From: Pseudomonas sivasensis
Lineage (GTDB): Bacteria > Pseudomonadota > Gammaproteobacteria > Pseudomonadales > Pseudomonadaceae
Assembly (NCBI RefSeq): GCF_013778505.1
Contig: NZ_JAAOWU010000007.1
Location: forward strand, 62,001 to 126,000
DNA: 64,000 nt
Reading direction: 5' to 3'
Part shown: piece by piece, positions 9,056-17,902 of the stretch
Numbering within the stretch: the first letter of the stretch is position 1
Layout of the letters: the number at the start of each line of letters is the position of its first letter
Program-made: the position numbers and the translations under genes
The notes under the pieces: model-generated
What the model saw: only the letters and a program-made list of their open reading frames with translations
The model's database searches: none
Told to the model about the DNA's origin: nothing

Positions 9056-10093
9056 TCAGGGCTGTTCACTTTCATAGCGGTCCAACGTATCGCTGGCAAT
9101 TTCGCGCCCCAAAGCGATCAACTCCGGCGCCTTGTAGAACTCGAAAAACCGGCACACCCGCTTCGGCACGTTGATCAATACATCCGGCGGATAGCCCGCA
9201 ATTTTGTACTGAGCCAATGACGTCTGCATCACTTCAAAACTCTGGTTGATCAGATCCAGCAACGACGCCGGCCCCACGTTATCAATGATGAACGAACCGG
9301 TCGCCGACTTCGGCGCCCCGGGTTTTTCCGGCGCAGCGGCGGGTTGTTGGGACTCGGGCTCAGCCGAATCCAGCCAAGGGTTGATGTCGGCCGCCTGGGC
9401 CTGCAACGCTTCCTGCTCCAGCTTCATTAACTGCTCGGCTTGCTTACGACGAAACGGCAGGTGCGAGCCGAGTGATTTCGCCAAGCTGTTGAAGCGGCTC
9501 TTGAACGCCGGCGGACGTTGGATCACCGGCAATTGGTAGTGTTTCTGGTTGGTGGCGTTGAGGTTGACTGCGATGATCAAGTCGCAATGGCTCGACACCA
9601 CCGGCACGATAGGCAGTGGGTTAAGCAGGCCGCCGTCCACCAGCATGCGGTTACCTTGCATCACTGGGGTGAACAGGCTGGGAATTGCGGCCGAAGCGCG
9701 CATGGCCTGGTGCAGACAGCCTTCCTGAAACCAGATTTCCTGTTGGTTGGTGAGGTCGGTGGCCACGGCCGTGTAGGGAATGCGCAGCTCCTCGATATTG
9801 ATCTCGCCGACGATCTTGCGGATCTGTCCGAAGACCTTCTCGCCACGAATCGCTCCCAGGCGAAAACTCACGTCCACCAGACGCAGCACGTCGAGGTAAT
9901 CAAGGCTTTCAATCCAGTTTCGATACTCGTCCAGCTTGCCCGCGGCGTAGATCCCACCCACCACCGCGCCCATGGAACAGCCAGCGATACAGGCAATGTC
10001 ATAGCCGCGCCGTTCAATTTCTTCGATCACTCCGATATGGGCGTAGCCCCGGGCTCCACCGGAGCCCAGCACCAAGGCAACACGTTTCTTCAT
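9056..10093 (-). CDS. Patatin-like phospholipase (RssA family)
   Basis: A 345-residue predicted serine lipid acyl hydrolase. The glycine-rich oxyanion segment GSGGARGYAHIG lies at 10-21, the nucleophile elbow GCSMG puts the catalytic Ser at 40, and the DGG motif puts the catalytic Asp at 153 in MLVDGGLLNPLP. The first 210 residues match the RssA/YchK type. A proline- and alanine-rich linker near 245-275 leads to a C-terminal region rich in aromatic and basic residues that I cannot assign. No signal peptide, so probably cytoplasmic or membrane-associated. The gene stands alone and converges with kdpE. Substrate unknown. Confidence 0.88.
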   Translation of the reverse strand: MKKRVALVLGSGGARGYAHIGVIEEIERRGYDIACIAGCSMGAVVGGIYAAGKLDEYRNWIESLDYLDVLRLVDVSFRLGAIRGEKVFGQIRKIVGEINIEELRIPYTAVATDLTNQQEIWFQEGCLHQAMRASAAIPSLFTPVMQGNRMLVDGGLLNPLPIVPVVSSHCDLIIAVNLNATNQKHYQLPVIQRPPAFKSRFNSLAKSLGSHLPFRRKQAEQLMKLEQEALQAQAADINPWLDSAEPESQQPAAAPEKPGAPKSATGSFIIDNVGPASLLDLINQSFEVMQTSLAQYKIAGYPPDVLINVPKRVCRFFEFYKAPELIALGREIASDTLDRYESEQP

Positions 10094-10254
10094 GGTCCAT
10101 ATCCTTTGATCGGCAGGTCCTCACAATGCACCCATTGAGGGGGCCGCTTCAATCTTCGCTGAACTGCGTAATATTTTTCCAGAATAGCGAGTAGGCTCGG
10201 GTATGCTCTGGCAATAGGTACTATCGATTTCAGGCTAAGGACAAGGCACTTTTT

Positions 10255-10275
10255 GTTGTAGGCAACGTCTACAAC
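10255..10275. promoter_or_regulatory. Inverted repeat GTTGTAG-N7-CTACAAC upstream of a lipoprotein gene
   Basis: Perfect 7-bp arms GTTGTAG (10255-10261) and CTACAAC (10269-10275) are separated by 7 nt, 36 nt before the lipoprotein ATG. The geometry suits a dimeric regulator or a short hairpin in the leader. No T-run follows, so it is not a terminator. The factor is unknown. Confidence 0.35.
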
Positions 10276-10311
10276 CGTACGACTGTTTTTCTTTATTTTG
10301 AGGTGTCATTG

Positions 10312-10590
10312 ATGAAAGCCTGGATGTGTGTGCCTGTGATTCTGTTGGCCCTGGCCGGTTGTGCCGGGAAAACCGCTTACCGCGATAGTTGCGGCGCGCA
10401 ATTGGACGCTGCCTGGAAAGAACTGGACCTGGCCAAGGCCGAAGGGTTCGCCGGTACCGTCAGCTATTCCAAGGCGTTGTCCCTCTTGACCGGTGCGAAG
10501 ACACAGCAACAGTTTGAAGCGTTTGAAGGCTGCTCCAACAAGGCTGAGAAGGCACGGTTCTATATTCGTGAGTCGCGCGCCGGGCGTTGA
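10312..10590 (+). CDS. Small putative lipoprotein, conserved hypothetical
   Basis: A 92-residue secreted protein with a type II signal peptide. The lipobox LALAGC places the acylated Cys at residue 17, and the mature protein (about 76 residues) is likely anchored to a membrane. ATG 10312 is chosen over an in-frame GTG at 10303 because GAGG lies 8 nt ahead of it. The mature part holds three cysteines besides the lipid-bearing one or two and a region of short amphipathic helices (AAWKELDLAKAEGFAGTVSY). The function is not recognised; I recall similar small lipoproteins in many pseudomonads. It is followed 45 nt later by the CHAD-domain gene, so a two-gene unit is possible. Confidence 0.75.
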   Translation: MKAWMCVPVILLALAGCAGKTAYRDSCGAQLDAAWKELDLAKAEGFAGTVSYSKALSLLTGAKTQQQFEAFEGCSNKAEKARFYIRESRAGR

Positions 10591-10635
10591 GCCATGGGCA
10601 GCAAGTAGGATTTTTCATCAAAAGGCGGGGGCAGG

Positions 10636-11397
10636 ATGTCAGCGTTGGTTGATCAGTTAGTCGCTCAGGTCATTGGCCTGGAAGTAGGGTTGCTGAGCTG
10701 CCAGGCTCGCCTCGCCGCCGTCACCGACGATGAAGCGCTGCATGACTTGCGCACCACCGTGCGGCGCCTGCGCAGCCTGTTGCGACCCTTGCGTGGGTTG
10801 CCAGGCGTCGAACAGCTCGAATTGGCTGCCAGCACCGTTGGCCGATTGACCACCCCCCTGCGTGATCGTGAAGTGCTGGCTGCTTATCTGCATCAGCATG
10901 GTCATCACGAAGCGGCAGATCGGCGTCTGCGCCTACAGCCCGATGCGTATCGCCAGGTAGCGCAAAGTCCGGAGTTGGCGCACTTGCTGCAGATTCTGGA
11001 TGCTTTCCCACGCTTTATTCGCGCCTCCCAACATCAGAAATTGCTCAAAGGCCTGCGCTCGCGCATCGAGAAGCGGCTGGCCAAGCAATGGAAAACCCTC
11101 GGTGAAGCCCTCAAGGATCCCGGCCATGATCGCCACCGTCTACGTTTGTTGATCAAGCGCGTGCGTTATGCGGCCGAGGCGTATCCGGAACTGGACAAAC
11201 TGCCCGCCAATGCCATGTCGCGCCTGAAGAAAGCCCAAGGTGCCCTGGGCGATTGGCATGATTGCTGGCAGTGGTTGGCCCAGGCTGAACATCAAGCGGA
11301 TCTGCAACCGTGTGTGGCGGTATGGCACAAAACCATGGCTAAAGCCGAGGGACAGGCGGATCGGGTGCTGGACAAGCTCAGCGCGGATTGTTTCTGA
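10636..11397 (+). CDS. CHAD domain protein
   Basis: A 253-residue all-helical protein of the CHAD family, rich in conserved His and Arg. The signature ALHDLRTTVRRLRSLLRPL is at about 35-53 and a second basic helix RHRLRLLIKRVRYAAEAYPEL near 170-190. CHAD domains bind polyphosphate or other anions through these basic surfaces and are often found with polyphosphate enzymes; no such enzyme is next to it here, so the role is inferred. A GGGGGCAGG stretch precedes the ATG. No signal peptide or membrane segment is seen. Confidence 0.85.
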   Translation: MSALVDQLVAQVIGLEVGLLSCQARLAAVTDDEALHDLRTTVRRLRSLLRPLRGLPGVEQLELAASTVGRLTTPLRDREVLAAYLHQHGHHEAADRRLRLQPDAYRQVAQSPELAHLLQILDAFPRFIRASQHQKLLKGLRSRIEKRLAKQWKTLGEALKDPGHDRHRLRLLIKRVRYAAEAYPELDKLPANAMSRLKKAQGALGDWHDCWQWLAQAEHQADLQPCVAVWHKTMAKAEGQADRVLDKLSADCF

Positions 11398-11487
11398 ATC
11401 GGTCCGGTTTTTGGCCGGAATAGGCGCTGTACCTCACCTGCACGATGGTTAAGATCCCTCATCTGTTTCCTTTGACCTGAGGTCGCC

Positions 11488-12285
11488 ATGCGCTTTAGTG
11501 ATTTGCTCGACGCTGCCCGTAGCCACCCGCTGGATGTCACCATCCCCGCCGAATGGGCCCAAGGTCGCGCGACGTTTGGCGGGCTGGTCGCCGCTTTGCA
11601 ATACGAAGCACTGCGTGCCCAAGTGCCTGCGGATCGACCATTGCGGTCGTTGGCAATAACCTTCGTGGGGCCGGTGGCGCCCGATGTGCCCGCCAGTTAT
11701 CAAGTCGAAGTGTTGCGCGAAGGCAAGGCAGTCAGTCAGTTGCTAGGCCGCGTCGTTCAGAACGGTGAAGTGGCGACCCTGGTGCAAGCCAGTTTTGGCG
11801 CATCCCGTGAGTCAGAGATAGATGTGGCAAGCGACGCGGCGCCGGTGTTCAAACACTGGGACGAGTGCCAGGAGTTGCCCTATATCAAGGGTGTGACGCC
11901 TGAATTTATGCGTCACTTGGCAATGCGCTGGAGCGTTGGCGGCCTGCCATTCACCGGTAATAAGTCCCGCGAAATGGGGGGCTGGGTTCGCTTGCGTGGG
12001 GATGTGAAAGAAGAGCCGTTGACCGAGGCGCATATCCTCGCCCTGGTCGACGCCTGGCCACCGGCATTGCTGCCGCACCTGAAGAAACCGGCACCGGGCA
12101 GCACCCTGACCTGGACCATCGAATTCATCCAACCGTTGCAGGATCTGACCACCCTCGATTGGTGCCAGTACTGCGTCAACATCGAACACGCCCGCGACGG
12201 CTACGGCCATGCTGCCGCTGCGCTGTGGAGCCCTACCGGCGAGTTGATTGCTATCAGCCGCCAGACTGTTGTGGTATTCGCTTAA
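11488..12285 (+). CDS. Acyl-CoA thioesterase-like protein (TesB-like hotdog fold)
   Basis: A 265-residue protein with a tandem hotdog fold. The N-terminal half has the characteristic ATFGGLVAALQYEAL helix and strand LRSLAITFVGPVAPD. The C-terminal half has the LVDAWPPALLPHL and TLTWTIEFIQPL stretches and ends YGHAAAALWSPTGELIAISRQTVVVF, the typical last strand of acyl-CoA thioesterase II-like proteins. It likely hydrolyses acyl-CoA thioesters in the cytoplasm. Physiological substrate unknown. AGG lies about 9 nt upstream of the start, and the gene stands alone between a CHAD gene and a convergent small membrane protein. Confidence 0.85.
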   Translation: MRFSDLLDAARSHPLDVTIPAEWAQGRATFGGLVAALQYEALRAQVPADRPLRSLAITFVGPVAPDVPASYQVEVLREGKAVSQLLGRVVQNGEVATLVQASFGASRESEIDVASDAAPVFKHWDECQELPYIKGVTPEFMRHLAMRWSVGGLPFTGNKSREMGGWVRLRGDVKEEPLTEAHILALVDAWPPALLPHLKKPAPGSTLTWTIEFIQPLQDLTTLDWCQYCVNIEHARDGYGHAAAALWSPTGELIAISRQTVVVFA

Positions 12286-12368
12286 GCATCAGTGCAGATG
12301 GCGCTGGCGCCAGGCGCGCCACCTGCCACTGCTTGACACAACGCGCGCAGAGGTCACGAACTGCTCAA

Positions 12369-12650
12369 TTACCAGGCGCTCACCGCATGTTTGCGGTCAC
12401 TGAACGGCTGACTCGCCTGGGCTTCCAGGCTGTGACCATGACGCTGCAATGCCAGGCCGGCCAGAATGCCGACTACGCCAACGGCGAAACTGGCCAGGCT
12501 CAGACTAAAGGCCCCAGAAACGATCAACAGAAAGCCAACGATAAACAGCGGCACGGCGATCAGGTTCAAGGCCAGGTTCGTTGGGTGCTGGTGCGTCTGC
12601 GGGTAGCTATGCCATTGCCAGGCGGGGAGATTGGGATGACGTTTGCCCAT
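12369..12650 (-). CDS. Mpo1-like (DUF962) small membrane protein
   Basis: A 93-residue membrane protein. HQHPTNLALNLIAVPLFIV resembles the YHxHPxNxxxHxxGxP core of the DUF962/Mpo1 family, whose yeast member is a dioxygenase for 2-hydroxy fatty acids; here some of the histidines that would bind iron are not obvious, so enzymatic activity is uncertain. Two hydrophobic helices (about 27-45 and 50-68) are followed by the conserved ALQRHGHSLE. In Pseudomonas genomes such proteins have sometimes been mislabelled terminases, and nothing phage-like is nearby. Confidence 0.72.
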   Translation of the reverse strand: MGKRHPNLPAWQWHSYPQTHQHPTNLALNLIAVPLFIVGFLLIVSGAFSLSLASFAVGVVGILAGLALQRHGHSLEAQASQPFSDRKHAVSAW

Positions 12651-12749
12651 GATGGTGATTCCTCTGTCCGTTGAAACAACATGGAGAGAGTTTAGGTGGG
12701 GGCGGGCGCGTGGGCGAATTGGGGCTCGCTATGGGGCTCATAGCCAGTC

Positions 12750-14231
12750 CTACAGTTTCAATTGCCCAATCGCCTTGCTCAACTCCCCTGCCAACGTCGC
12801 CAGTTCATTGCTGGTCGTTGCCGAATCCACGGTTTGTTGCACGGTGTTCTCGGTCACATCGCGGATACTGACCACTGCGCGGTTCATCTCTTCGGCCACA
12901 TGGCTTTGCTGTTCGGCGGCAACGGCGATTTGAGTGTTGCTTTCACGCATCTGCGCCACGGCACCGGTGATTTCGGCGAGTGCGGCACCGGCTTCCTGGG
13001 CTTGTTGCACGCAGTCGTCGGCCTTGAACGAGCTTTCCTGCATAAAGTCCACCGCGTCGCGGGTACCGGCTTGCAGCGCCGAAACCATACGGGTGATCTC
13101 GTCGGTGGAGCTTTGCACGCGCTTGGCCAGATTGCGCACTTCGTCGGCGACCACTGCGAAGCCACGGCCCATTTCTCCAGCGCGTGCGGCTTCAATGGCG
13201 GCGTTGAGGGCGAGCAGGTTGGTCTGTTCGGCGATGCTGTGAATCACGCTGACCACACCGTTGATTTTCTGGCTGTCTTCAGCAAGCTTCTGGATCATTA
13301 CGGCAGTTTGTTGCACGCCGCTGGAGAGTCCGGCAATCGAGTGTCTTACCCGAGTCACCACTTCCTGGCCGCTACCGGCGAGGGTGTCGGCGGATTGGGA
13401 CAAATCTCGCGTGGCGCCAGCATGTTGGGCGATGTGGTAGACGGTGGCGGTCATCTCGTTGATGGCCGTGGCGGCCTGGTCGGTTTCGCTTTGCTGGCCG
13501 AGCATGCCGTGCTGCACCTCATTCATGCTGCTGGCCAGACGTGCAGCGCCTTCGTCCAGTTGCCGAGCGGTGCGCGCCACGGTGCTGACCACTCGCTGGT
13601 AGCCAGCCTGCATGGCATTGAACGCGCTGGCCATCTGGCCGACTTCATCCTTGCAGGCCAGGGGGACGCGGGCCGACAGGTCGCCGGTTTTCTCCACGTG
13701 CAGCATGACATCCTTGAGCGTGTTGAGCTGACTGAGCAGGAAGCGGATCAGCAGTTGCGAAGCGCCAAGCATCACAAGCATCAGGATTGCGACAGCCACA
13801 GCGTAATTAGCGAAGCGGTCACTGAAGACCTGGCTCAAGCTTGGCGCGTAGGCAAGTACGCCAATGTATTGCCCATCCGGCCGTGTAATGACTTCAGCGC
13901 CTATCAATGGATTTTCGCCAAACAGCGGCATGTGATTGAGTTCGACCCAGCCGGTGGTGGTGCTCAGGGCTGACAGATCCAAATCGCCCAACTGTGGGAC
14001 TTGGCCTCGGGAAAACGTCAGCCAATGCGCGTCCTTGGGGAGCGGCTGGTTGGTTGGCCAGGCCCCCAGCAATCGGCCCTGGGCCTGCGCCGAAACCTGG
14101 GAGGCTGTGCTGCGCGCTTGTTGTTCGAGTTGCACGGCGTACAGCACCAGCAGCAGTGTGGTGATGAAGGCGACCGCGTTGACGGCCCAGAATTTGTACT
14201 TCAGCGAGATATTGCTAAGCCAGGCACCCAT
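12750..14231 (-). CDS. Methyl-accepting chemotaxis protein
   Basis: A 493-residue chemoreceptor. One helix near 13-33 and another near 150-172 bracket a short periplasmic domain of about 115 residues. A HAMP linker follows ([19 protein letters not shown]), then a long coiled-coil signalling domain whose hairpin tip contains [19 protein letters not shown] and [14 protein letters not shown], the CheA/CheW contact region. I chose the start at 14231 ([15 protein letters not shown]) because the 29 upstream in-frame residues are cysteine-rich and unlike a receptor N-terminus. The ligand is unknown. Monocistronic and convergent with the Mpo1-like gene. Confidence 0.93.
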   Translation of the reverse strand: MGAWLSNISLKYKFWAVNAVAFITTLLLVLYAVQLEQQARSTASQVSAQAQGRLLGAWPTNQPLPKDAHWLTFSRGQVPQLGDLDLSALSTTTGWVELNHMPLFGENPLIGAEVITRPDGQYIGVLAYAPSLSQVFSDRFANYAVAVAILMLVMLGASQLLIRFLLSQLNTLKDVMLHVEKTGDLSARVPLACKDEVGQMASAFNAMQAGYQRVVSTVARTARQLDEGAARLASSMNEVQHGMLGQQSETDQAATAINEMTATVYHIAQHAGATRDLSQSADTLAGSGQEVVTRVRHSIAGLSSGVQQTAVMIQKLAEDSQKINGVVSVIHSIAEQTNLLALNAAIEAARAGEMGRGFAVVADEVRNLAKRVQSSTDEITRMVSALQAGTRDAVDFMQESSFKADDCVQQAQEAGAALAEITGAVAQMRESNTQIAVAAEQQSHVAEEMNRAVVSIRDVTENTVQQTVDSATTSNELATLAGELSKAIGQLKL

Positions 14232-14327
14232 GGAAGGTTTTCTCTGATAGCGGAAACAGCATTGGCAAGGTGCCATTATTGTGCCGCTACTCAGAAAACC
14301 GGTTTTGACATGGGTCAATGCGCCGCA

Positions 14328-15134
14328 TCAATCCAAGGTCGGCAACCCAAAAAAAGCGCGTGAACAGGCAGTGCTGTGGTCGGCCAAGTCTTGCGCGCTT
14401 TCGTTGCGGTGCAGGGCGACTTCGCGCAGTACTTCCGTCAGATAAGCCGGTTCGTTACGACCGTTTTTCGGCTTGGGACGCAGGGTGCGCGGCAGCAGGT
14501 AAGGCGCATCGCTTTCCAGCATCAGGCGGCCCCGGGGAATTTCTTTGACGAGTGGGTGCAGGTGCGTCCCACGGCGCTCGTCGCATATCCAGCCGGTGAT
14601 GCCAATGTGCAAATCGAGGTCGAGGTAGCTGAACAGCGCCGCCTGTTCGCCGGTGAAGCAATGCACTACGGCGGCGGGGAGGTGGTCGCGGTAGTCCTTG
14701 AGGATCTCCAGCAGGCGTTGGTTAGCGTCACGCTCATGGAGAAATACCGGGAGCTTTAGCTCGACGGCCAGGGCCAGGTGTTCTTCCAGGACTTTTTCCT
14801 GTTGCGGGCGCGGTGAGAAATCCCGGTTGAAATCCAGGCCGCATTCGCCCACGGCACGTACGCGGCTTTCGCTGAGTAAACCGCGCAAACGCTGGGCGCT
14901 GTCGCCGTTCCAGTCGCTGGCGGAGTGGGGGTGGATGCCTGCGGTGCTGAACAGGCGTTGGCCGCTTTCGTCGAGGTTGACGCACAGTTCCAGAGCCTGT
15001 TCGCTGCCGTCGACGCTGGTGCCGGTGAGTACCAATTGCTGCACGCCGGCGGCGTAGGCGCGGTCGAGAACGGCCTGGTGCTTGTCGTCGAAACTGGGGT
15101 TGGTCAGGTTGACGCCGATATCAATGAGTTGCAT
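14328..15134 (-). CDS. tatD: TatD family metal-dependent deoxyribonuclease
   Basis: A 268-residue TIM-barrel hydrolase. The N-terminus [15 protein letters not shown] is that of TatD proper rather than the DTHCHLD form of its YcfH/YjjV paralogues. Metal-binding segments seen: GIHPHSA near 63-69, GECGLDF near 90-100, VFLHERDAN near 127-135, VVHCFTG near 152-158 and [10 protein letters not shown] near 203-212. TatD acts as a 3'-5' DNase in oxidative DNA repair. ATG 15132-15134 is the start. No operon partner: the chemoreceptor gene downstream is 96 nt away on the same strand. Confidence 0.93.
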   Translation of the reverse strand: MQLIDIGVNLTNPSFDDKHQAVLDRAYAAGVQQLVLTGTSVDGSEQALELCVNLDESGQRLFSTAGIHPHSASDWNGDSAQRLRGLLSESRVRAVGECGLDFNRDFSPRPQQEKVLEEHLALAVELKLPVFLHERDANQRLLEILKDYRDHLPAAVVHCFTGEQAALFSYLDLDLHIGITGWICDERRGTHLHPLVKEIPRGRLMLESDAPYLLPRTLRPKPKNGRNEPAYLTEVLREVALHRNESAQDLADHSTACSRAFFGLPTLD

Positions 15135-15370
15135 GGTGCTATCTCCGCCTGCGGCCGGAAAGCATATCAGAGCTGTAGATTTATAAGAAAAACGAAGAAC
15201 TACAATGAGTTATAGCTGTCTTTGAACGTCGCAAGTGACATCGTGTTTGGCTGAACGCCCTGCACTGTGCCACCGTTGCACGCAAAGCCTGCGCATAAAG
15301 CGCTCTGTTTCTGACCTCCACCGCGTCGTTTTTCGCGAGCGCGTTGGCCAGTATTCTTTCCGGAGAGCGG

Positions 15371-16792
15371 ATGATCCGACCCTCGGCGTTGCTTATGTTG
15401 TGCCTGGCGTTACTGTTGCCTTTGGCGGCGGTTGCGCGTCTGGACGGGCCGCTGGAAGTGACCAAGCCTGGCAAGGTCCGTGACTTGGCGGAGATTCGTT
15501 CAAGTCGCACCCTTCGGGTATTGGTCAACCAAAGTCGCAACAGTTCCGGCGAAGTGCAGGGCCAGGCCATCGGAGTTGAATACCACCGCCTACGCGCCTT
15601 CGAGCAATACCTCAACGGTCACGCCCGTGATGGCCAGGAAATAAACCTCAAGATAATCCCCAAGGCCAAGGATCAATTGCTCGGCGCTCTGGCCCGTGGT
15701 GAAGGCGATCTGGTTGCTCCTGGGGAGTTGCTTGATGTGAAAGCTGCTCACAAAATCAGCACCAGTAGCCCGATTGCCAGCGCTGTACCGTTGTGGCTGG
15801 TGGGGGTGAAGGGAGAGCGGCGTTTTACCAAGTTGGAGCAACTGTCAGGACGAACGCTGGCGCTGACCACTGGCAGTGCGGCAGCGGATGCCATCAGCCA
15901 GGTCAATCAGAAGCTGGCCCTGCACAAGCAGCCACCGGTGAAGGTGGAATGGGTGGACCCGACCCTGGCAGTGGAGGACGTTCTGGAAATGGTGCAGGCG
16001 GGGATTTTCCATCTCACCATTGTCGAGAAACCGATTGCCGAACGCTGGTCGAAGATCCTGCCCAAGTTGCGCTTCGACAAACAAGTCGTCATCAGCGAAC
16101 CTGGCGATGAATACTGGTTTGTTCGCCAGGACGCTTCGATGCTGCGTGCAAGTATTGATCGCTTTCTCAAGACCTATCGCACGCCTTCCGACCAGGACGT
16201 GGCGTTTCAACGCATTTATCGACGCCTCTACCAGGTGCGCAACCCACTGGCCCGCGCCGACCGCCAGCGCCTGGAAAAGCTGCGGCCAGTGCTGCAAAAA
16301 CATGCGCGCGAGCAGGGCATGGACTGGCTTAACCTTGCAGCGCTGGCTTTCAAGGAATCCGCCTTCGATCCTGGCGCGCGCAACAGCGGTGGTCCTACCG
16401 GCTTGATGCAGATCACACCCTCAGCGGCCCAGCGGGTGGGCGTCAACAATATCGAAAGTCTCGACAGTAATGTGCAGGCGGGGGCGCGTTATCTGGCGTT
16501 GATCCGTCGCAAGTTCTTCGCCAGCCCCAAGCTCAACGAGCGTGAACGCATGGCTTTTGTACTCGCGGCCTACAATATGGGCCCGGAGCGCGTGCAGGGT
16601 ATGCGCACCGAGGCTCGGCGCCGGGGATTGAACCCCAACCAATGGTTCTTCCAGGTGGAGCGCATTGCCATGGAACAGGTGGGAATGGGCGGCGTCAGCT
16701 ATGTTAATAGCGTCAACAAGTACTTCTTGGCGTTCGATCGGGAGCGTGAGTCCCTGGAGCCGCCAGCACCGAAAATTGCCTCACGGAAGTAA
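15371..16792 (+). CDS. MltF-like lytic murein transglycosylase with solute-binding domain
   Basis: A 473-residue exported protein combining a family 3 solute-binding domain (about 30-270) with a C-terminal lysozyme-like SLT domain. The SLT motif ALAFKESAFDP carries the predicted catalytic Glu329, followed by GGPTGLMQI and the AAYNMGPERV tail motif. The signal peptide is RPSALLMLCLALLLPLAAVA. The start ATG 15371 follows GGAGAG by 3 nt and is preferred to an in-frame ATG nine codons earlier. It would cleave peptidoglycan without hydrolysis in the periplasm. It differs from the lipoprotein MltF proper by lacking a lipobox, so I treat it as a paralogue. Confidence 0.88.
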   Translation: MIRPSALLMLCLALLLPLAAVARLDGPLEVTKPGKVRDLAEIRSSRTLRVLVNQSRNSSGEVQGQAIGVEYHRLRAFEQYLNGHARDGQEINLKIIPKAKDQLLGALARGEGDLVAPGELLDVKAAHKISTSSPIASAVPLWLVGVKGERRFTKLEQLSGRTLALTTGSAAADAISQVNQKLALHKQPPVKVEWVDPTLAVEDVLEMVQAGIFHLTIVEKPIAERWSKILPKLRFDKQVVISEPGDEYWFVRQDASMLRASIDRFLKTYRTPSDQDVAFQRIYRRLYQVRNPLARADRQRLEKLRPVLQKHAREQGMDWLNLAALAFKESAFDPGARNSGGPTGLMQITPSAAQRVGVNNIESLDSNVQAGARYLALIRRKFFASPKLNERERMAFVLAAYNMGPERVQGMRTEARRRGLNPNQWFFQVERIAMEQVGMGGVSYVNSVNKYFLAFDRERESLEPPAPKIASRK

Positions 16793-16804
16793 TCGATTTT
16801 ATCG

Positions 16805-16856
16805 ATATTAATCAGGCATTTTTTCGGCTTTTATCATTGCTTAAACTGATTAATAT
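16805..16856. promoter_or_regulatory. Inverted repeat ATATTAATC / GATTAATAT in front of doxX
   Basis: Perfect 9-bp arms at 16805-16813 and 16848-16856 are separated by 34 nt in the 103-nt gap before the DoxX gene. The second arm overlaps a TAATAT -10-like element and lies about 40 nt before the ATG. Two ATCGAT copies sit just upstream. It looks like a two-site operator of an unknown repressor. Confidence 0.4.
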
Positions 16857-16895
16857 AGCGGCCAACCAACCCCTACTTCGAAAAGGATTTACTCC

Positions 16896-17330
16896 ATGAG
16901 CCCAATGATCAAAAGCCTACTGTCCACTCGTGCCGGCTACGGTCTGACCATCCTGCGCATTGTTGTTGGCATCATCTTCGCCGCCCACGGTTCGCAAAAA
17001 CTCTTCGGTTGGTTTGGCGGCTACGGCTTGGCGGGCACCGCCCAATGGATGGAAAGCATCGGCCTGGCGCCGGGTACCCTGATGGCGCTGCTGTCGGGCG
17101 GAACCGAGTTTTTCGCCGGCCTGGCCCTGATCATCGGTCTGCTGGTACGCCCTGCTGCGTTGGGCCTGACCATTCTGTCGGTGGTGGCGATCTTCTCGGT
17201 GCATATCCATAACGGTCTGTTCATGGCCAACAACGGTTACGAGTTCGCATTAGCCTTGTTGGGCGGGTCCGTGGCAGTGCTGCTGGAAGGTGCCGGCAAA
17301 CTGTCTGCCGACCGTGCAATAGCCAACTGA
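16896..17330 (+). CDS. DoxX family membrane protein
   Basis: A 144-residue integral membrane protein with four predicted helices, of the DoxX/YphA type. The conserved RIVVGIIFAAHGSQKLFGWFGG segment is at about 20-41, and LLSGGTEFFAGLALIIGLLVRPAALGL follows. Family members associate with respiratory or redox stress functions, but biochemical roles are only known for a few, so none is claimed. AAGGA lies 9 nt before the ATG. A rho-independent terminator follows immediately, so it is a single-gene transcript, with an inverted repeat in its promoter. Confidence 0.9.
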   Translation: MSPMIKSLLSTRAGYGLTILRIVVGIIFAAHGSQKLFGWFGGYGLAGTAQWMESIGLAPGTLMALLSGGTEFFAGLALIIGLLVRPAALGLTILSVVAIFSVHIHNGLFMANNGYEFALALLGGSVAVLLEGAGKLSADRAIAN

Positions 17331-17349
17331 CCCCTCTACAACACCTGAA

Positions 17350-17376
17350 GAGGCCCGCCATGTGCGGGCCTTTTCG
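17350..17376 (+). terminator. Rho-independent terminator of doxX
   Basis: Stem GGCCCGC / GCGGGCC with a short loop, followed by TTTT, about 20 nt after the doxX stop. Confidence 0.85.
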
Positions 17377-17389
17377 TTGCTCGGGATTC

Positions 17390-17419
17390 TTGACATCGGC
17401 CATCCGGCTTCTCTAGGAT
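17390..17419 (+). promoter_or_regulatory. Sigma-70 promoter for the 17427-17898 transcript
   Basis: TTGACA at 17390-17395, spacer of 18 nt, TAGGAT at 17414-17419. The -35 hexamer is perfect. The start would fall near 17426, giving a leader of about 160 nt before the ATG at 17590. Confidence 0.6.
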
Positions 17420-17426
17420 GCTGCCC

Positions 17427-17589
17427 ATGCGCCGATTTAAACAGCTAATTGCGGGGCGCCACTGGGACTCGATGCAGCCCGACAGAAGCCTGTTCTCCCC
17501 TGAGGAAACAGCTTCGAAATACCGCTAAAGCGCTGGTTCGGTGTTGCCTCTCACCTGCCCGCAGACTTTTGAGGCAGAGACACGACACT
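17427..17589 (+). other. Long structured leader or small RNA, unassigned
   Basis: About 160 transcribed but apparently untranslated bases follow a good promoter. They contain a hairpin with arms AAGCCTGTTCTC and GAGGAAACAGCTT (17486-17514) and a short GGG-N10-CCC stem inside GGGACTCGATGCAGCCC (17464-17480). Such a leader before a 102-codon gene suggests cis-regulation or a separate small RNA. I could not match it to a known riboswitch: the GCCACTGG stretch recalls cobalamin elements, but the rest of that consensus is missing. Confidence 0.35.
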
Positions 17590-17898
17590 ATGAATGCACT
17601 ACGCCCCCTGATACGCCTGGCTCCGATCACTGCGGACCTTACTCAACGCAATCCGAAAATACTCTTGGGCGGTAAGCACCAGCCCACGCTGTTGCGTTAC
17701 CTGGACGGCTGGCCACGTCGCACCGGGCGGCCTTCGGCTTTCCTGATCCAGTTTGTCGAAGATGGCGGTTCCCTGGCCCGTTTTGCGAGTAATAGCTTCG
17801 ACCTGGCAGTTATCCAGGCGCCCAGTGCCAGCGACGCGGCTGAAGTGATTCGTCAACTCACACGTATTGCCCGGCAGGGGCTGATTGCCAGGCGTTGA
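17590..17898 (+). CDS. Conserved hypothetical protein, 102 aa
   Basis: A small cytoplasmic protein without signal peptide or membrane helix. The start MNALRPLIRLAPITADL is taken at ATG 17590; an in-frame extension to TTG 17449 would translate the structured leader and gives a cysteine- and arginine-rich tail, so I reject it. The middle segment (LLRYLDGWPRRTGRPSAFLI, about 35-54) and the C-terminal helix SDAAEVIRQLTRIARQGLI are its most regular parts. I do not recognise the family; it looks Pseudomonas-specific. It converges with the Gld-like operon, whose last stop is 5 nt away. Confidence 0.7.
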   Translation: MNALRPLIRLAPITADLTQRNPKILLGGKHQPTLLRYLDGWPRRTGRPSAFLIQFVEDGGSLARFASNSFDLAVIQAPSASDAAEVIRQLTRIARQGLIARR

Positions 17899-17902
17899 GG
17901 GC

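Noticed and set aside
12762..13973. 403-codon plus-strand frame opposite the chemoreceptor gene
   Set aside because: Antisense shadow of a strongly conserved MCP signalling domain; no ribosome site and very His/Gly-rich.
17449..17589. N-terminal extension of the 102-residue protein to TTG 17449
   Set aside because: Would translate the structured leader and gives a Cys/Arg-rich segment unlike the rest of the protein.
17427..17589. Cobalamin or c-di-GMP riboswitch in the leader
   Set aside because: Only short fragments (GCCACTGG, GGGACTCGATGCAGCC) resemble those elements; the other conserved boxes are missing and the downstream gene does not fit.
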